A DNA stretch of 8,973 nt from Deltaproteobacteria bacterium. GTDB taxonomy: Bacteria > Desulfobacterota > Desulfobulbia > Desulfobulbales > VMSU01. Each line of letters opens with the position of its first letter. Position 1 is the first letter of the stretch. The DNA lies in assembly GCA_021789795.1 (NCBI GenBank), contig JAJYJA010000099.1, positions 1-8,973 of the forward strand, given 5' to 3'. The notes beneath the pieces are model-generated. The model was not told the origin of the DNA. It did not search any database and was given only the letters and a program-made list of their open reading frames with translations. A program made the translations under genes and the position numbers. This document shows positions 7,156-8,973 of this stretch, piece after piece.

Positions 7156-8217
7156 ATGTCCCCATCCATCGTCCAGCTTGTCGGCCCCCAGGCCGAGATC
7201 TTGGTGCGCGCAACCAACTGGATAGGCGATGCGATCATGACCCTGCCGGCGGTGCGCAGCATCCGGGAAAATTTTCCCCAGGCGCGGATCACGGTCCTGG
7301 CCCAACCTTGGGTGGCGGACATCTTTAGCGCCAACCCCCACGTCGATCGGGTGCTTCTCTACCACAAAAAGGGCCGTCACGCCGGTTTGCCCGGCAAGTG
7401 GCGGCTGGCCCGGGAGTTGGCCAAGGAGCGGTTTGAGCTGGCCATCCTCCTGCAAAACGCCTTTGAGGCGGCCCTACTTTGCCGCTTGGCCGGAATACCT
7501 CTGGTGGCGGGCTACAACCGGGACGCCCGGCGGCCGTTGCTCAGCCATCCGGTGGCGGTTAGCCGGGAGATCAAGGCCGGGCATCAGGTTTATTACTACC
7601 AGCAGCTCTTGGCCGGCTTGGGCCTTACCCCCGGCGCCGATCGTCTCTACCTTTCCCTGGCCAAGACGGATAGGGACTGGGCGGATGATTTTGTTCGCCC
7701 CCTGCCCCGGCCGCTGATCGGTTTAAACCCCGGCGCCGCTTACGGGCCGGCCAAGCGCTGGCCGGCGGCGCGTTACGGCGAGGCGGCCCGGGAACTGCTC
7801 GCCAAGACCGGCGGCACCTGCCTCATCTTTGGCACCCCGGACGATCGCCAGGCCGCCGCCACCATCGGGGAGTGGATCGGCCCGGCGGCAGTCGATCTCT
7901 GCGGCCGCACCTCCCTGGCCCAGGCCATGGCCTTAATCGGCAGGTGCCAGGTATTCATCACCAACGATTCCGGCCTGATGCACGTGGCGGCGGCCCAGGA
8001 TACCCCCCTGGTCGCCATCTTCGGCTCCACCGATCCGGTAGCCACCGGGCCTTTTTCCGAACGGGCGGTGGTGGTCTCCAAATCCCTGCCTTGTAGCCCC
8101 TGTCTCAAGACCAACTGCCCCTTAGGCTTTGAGTGCATGCGCACCATCACCGCGACGGAGGTGGCCAGCGCCGCCTGGGGGCTGCTGTCCCAAGGCGACG
8201 CGGGGTCGCGATTATGA
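7156..8217 (+). CDS. waaF: ADP-heptose:LPS heptosyltransferase II (GT9 family)
   Basis: This enzyme probably adds the second L-glycero-D-manno-heptose to the LPS inner core at the inner face of the cytoplasmic membrane, using ADP-heptose. The product is 353 residues, matching the family. The N-terminal Rossmann domain opens with RATNWIGDAIMTLPAV (NWIGD at 21-25). The C-terminal donor-binding domain shows NPGAAYGPAKRWP at 191-203, TNDSGLMHVAAA with Asp271 and His276, and GSTDPVATGPF. A Cys cluster (C313, C316, C321, C327, as CSPCLKTNCPLGFEC) is usual in WaaF-like proteins. No signal peptide or membrane helix is seen, as expected for a peripheral enzyme. The start is uncertain: the ATG at 7156 lacks a clear ribosome binding site and gives about 12 extra residues before the conserved strand, while TTG at 7201 or GTG at 7204 would give a typical short N-terminus. 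The stop overlaps the next gene as ATGA. The exact acceptor (heptosyltransferase II rather than I or III) is inferred from motif style. Confidence 0.88.
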   Translation: MSPSIVQLVGPQAEILVRATNWIGDAIMTLPAVRSIRENFPQARITVLAQPWVADIFSANPHVDRVLLYHKKGRHAGLPGKWRLARELAKERFELAILLQNAFEAALLCRLAGIPLVAGYNRDARRPLLSHPVAVSREIKAGHQVYYYQQLLAGLGLTPGADRLYLSLAKTDRDWADDFVRPLPRPLIGLNPGAAYGPAKRWPAARYGEAARELLAKTGGTCLIFGTPDDRQAAATIGEWIGPAAVDLCGRTSLAQAMALIGRCQVFITNDSGLMHVAAAQDTPLVAIFGSTDPVATGPFSERAVVVSKSLPCSPCLKTNCPLGFECMRTITATEVASAAWGLLSQGDAGSRL

Positions 8218-8973
8218 CCCACGCCCAGGATGTCCTTGCCGATGGCCGGCTGCCCCTGTCGGTGGCCATCATTACCAAGGACGAGGCGGACCGGCTGCCG
8301 GATTGCCTGGCCAGCGTCACCTTTGCCGCCCAGGTGGTGGTGGTCGATTCCGGCAGCACCGATGGCACCTTGGAGATCGCCGCCCGCTGGGGGGCTCAGG
8401 TGGACACCGAACCTTGGCAGGGGTATGGCCGGCAAAAGCAACTGGCCATCGACCGTTGCCAGCAGCCCTGGATCTTGGTGCTCGACGCCGACGAGCGGGT
8501 CAGCCCGGAGTTGGGTCGGGAGCTGGCGGCGGTGCTGGCCTCGGGCTCGACCTGCGCCGCCTACAGTTTGCCCCGGAAGAATTTTTTCTTTGGCCGCTGG
8601 CTAAGACATGCCGGTTGGTGGCCGGACCGGGTGACGCGGCTTTTTAAGCGCGGCGCGGCCCGCATGAGCGACCGGCTGGTGCACGAGGCCCTGGTGGTGG
8701 AGGGAGAGCTGGGGAGCTTGCAAGCCCCCTTGATTCATCTGACCAGCCGCGATCTTGCCCAAACCATCGACAAGATCAACCGCTACTCCTCGGCCGGGGC
8801 TCAGGAGTTGTGCAACCGGGGCCAGCGGGCCTCGATCGGCAAGGCCTTGGCCCACATGATCTGGGCCTTCATCAACAACTACTTCCTGCGCCTGGGGATC
8901 TTGGACGGCGGGCCGGGGCTGATCCAGGCCCTGACCGACGCCAGCAACACCCTGTTCAAATACCTAAAGCTCT
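8214..8973 (+). CDS. family 2 glycosyltransferase, WaaE/KdtX-like (3' end cut by window edge)
   Basis: The frame is open from the ATG at 8214 to the window edge, giving 253 residues with no stop. The protein is a GT-A fold glycosyltransferase. SVAIITKDEADRLPDCL at 16-32 is the opening strand, VVVVDSGSTDGT at 41-52 is the nucleotide-sugar loop, and DADE at 91-94 is the metal-binding DXD-type motif. RLVHEAL at 154-160 may hold a catalytic acidic residue. The C-terminal part (about 210-253, with FINNYFLRLGILDGGPG) resembles the membrane-associating tail of WaaE-type beta-1,4-glucosyltransferases, which add glucose to the first core heptose. Such proteins are about 260 residues, so probably only a few codons are missing. 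The start overlaps the waaF stop as ATGA, indicating translational coupling and a shared pathway. The sugar and acceptor cannot be read from the sequence; another core sugar transferase is possible. Confidence 0.85.
   Translation, partial: MTHAQDVLADGRLPLSVAIITKDEADRLPDCLASVTFAAQVVVVDSGSTDGTLEIAARWGAQVDTEPWQGYGRQKQLAIDRCQQPWILVLDADERVSPELGRELAAVLASGSTCAAYSLPRKNFFFGRWLRHAGWWPDRVTRLFKRGAARMSDRLVHEALVVEGELGSLQAPLIHLTSRDLAQTIDKINRYSSAGAQELCNRGQRASIGKALAHMIWAFINNYFLRLGILDGGPGLIQALTDASNTLFKYLKL

Noticed and set aside
8129..8647. Overlapping plus-strand open frames across the waaF/GT2 junction in other frames
   Set aside because: The translations are rich in Arg, Pro, Gly and Ala without motifs. 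The frame from 8214 carries the full set of GT2 motifs, so it is the real gene.
1..8973. A previously undescribed defence, mobile or regulatory system
   Set aside because: Every base except short gaps is assigned to recognised housekeeping or LPS genes. There are no transposases, integrases, direct-repeat arrays or unknown open frames with support.

Overview
This window carries six genes, all on the + strand and closely packed: dnaN, gyrB, gyrA, gpsA, a waaF-type heptosyltransferase gene, and a family 2 glycosyltransferase gene cut off by the right edge. The dnaN-gyrB-gyrA order is typical of the neighbourhood of a bacterial replication origin. LPS-core type glycosyltransferases directly behind gpsA indicate a Gram-negative bacterium with an outer membrane. 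The GyrB form, with a large insert after the TOPRIM domain, and the gyrA-gpsA-waaF linkage suggest Desulfobacterota (former Deltaproteobacteria), perhaps Desulfobulbales. That placement is inferred from recall and was not searched.

Layout. Positions 1-65 are a short AT-rich leader with a strong ribosome binding site for dnaN. dnaN (66-1193) encodes the sliding clamp. gyrB (1206-3602) and gyrA (3646-6114) encode the two subunits of DNA gyrase, with all key catalytic residues visible. gpsA (6101-7120) overlaps the end of gyrA and makes sn-glycerol 3-phosphate for phospholipids. waaF (7156-8217) and the GT2 gene (8214 to the edge) overlap through an ATGA junction and probably build the LPS inner core. 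All gaps are under 50 bases, so the genes may be co-transcribed. No terminator, RNA gene, CRISPR array, insertion sequence or complete origin was seen.

The strongest anomaly is base composition. dnaN and the first ~280 codons of gyrB are AT-rich, with ATA and AGA/AGG codons. From about position 2043, inside a conserved GyrB motif, the sequence turns abruptly GC-rich and stays so to the end. The reading frame and the GyrB motifs continue unbroken. This could be homologous replacement of an origin-proximal segment, a native low-GC origin domain, or a chimeric assembly joined at a conserved gene. The sequence alone cannot decide among these. Apart from this, the window is ordinary housekeeping DNA, and I see no previously undescribed system.
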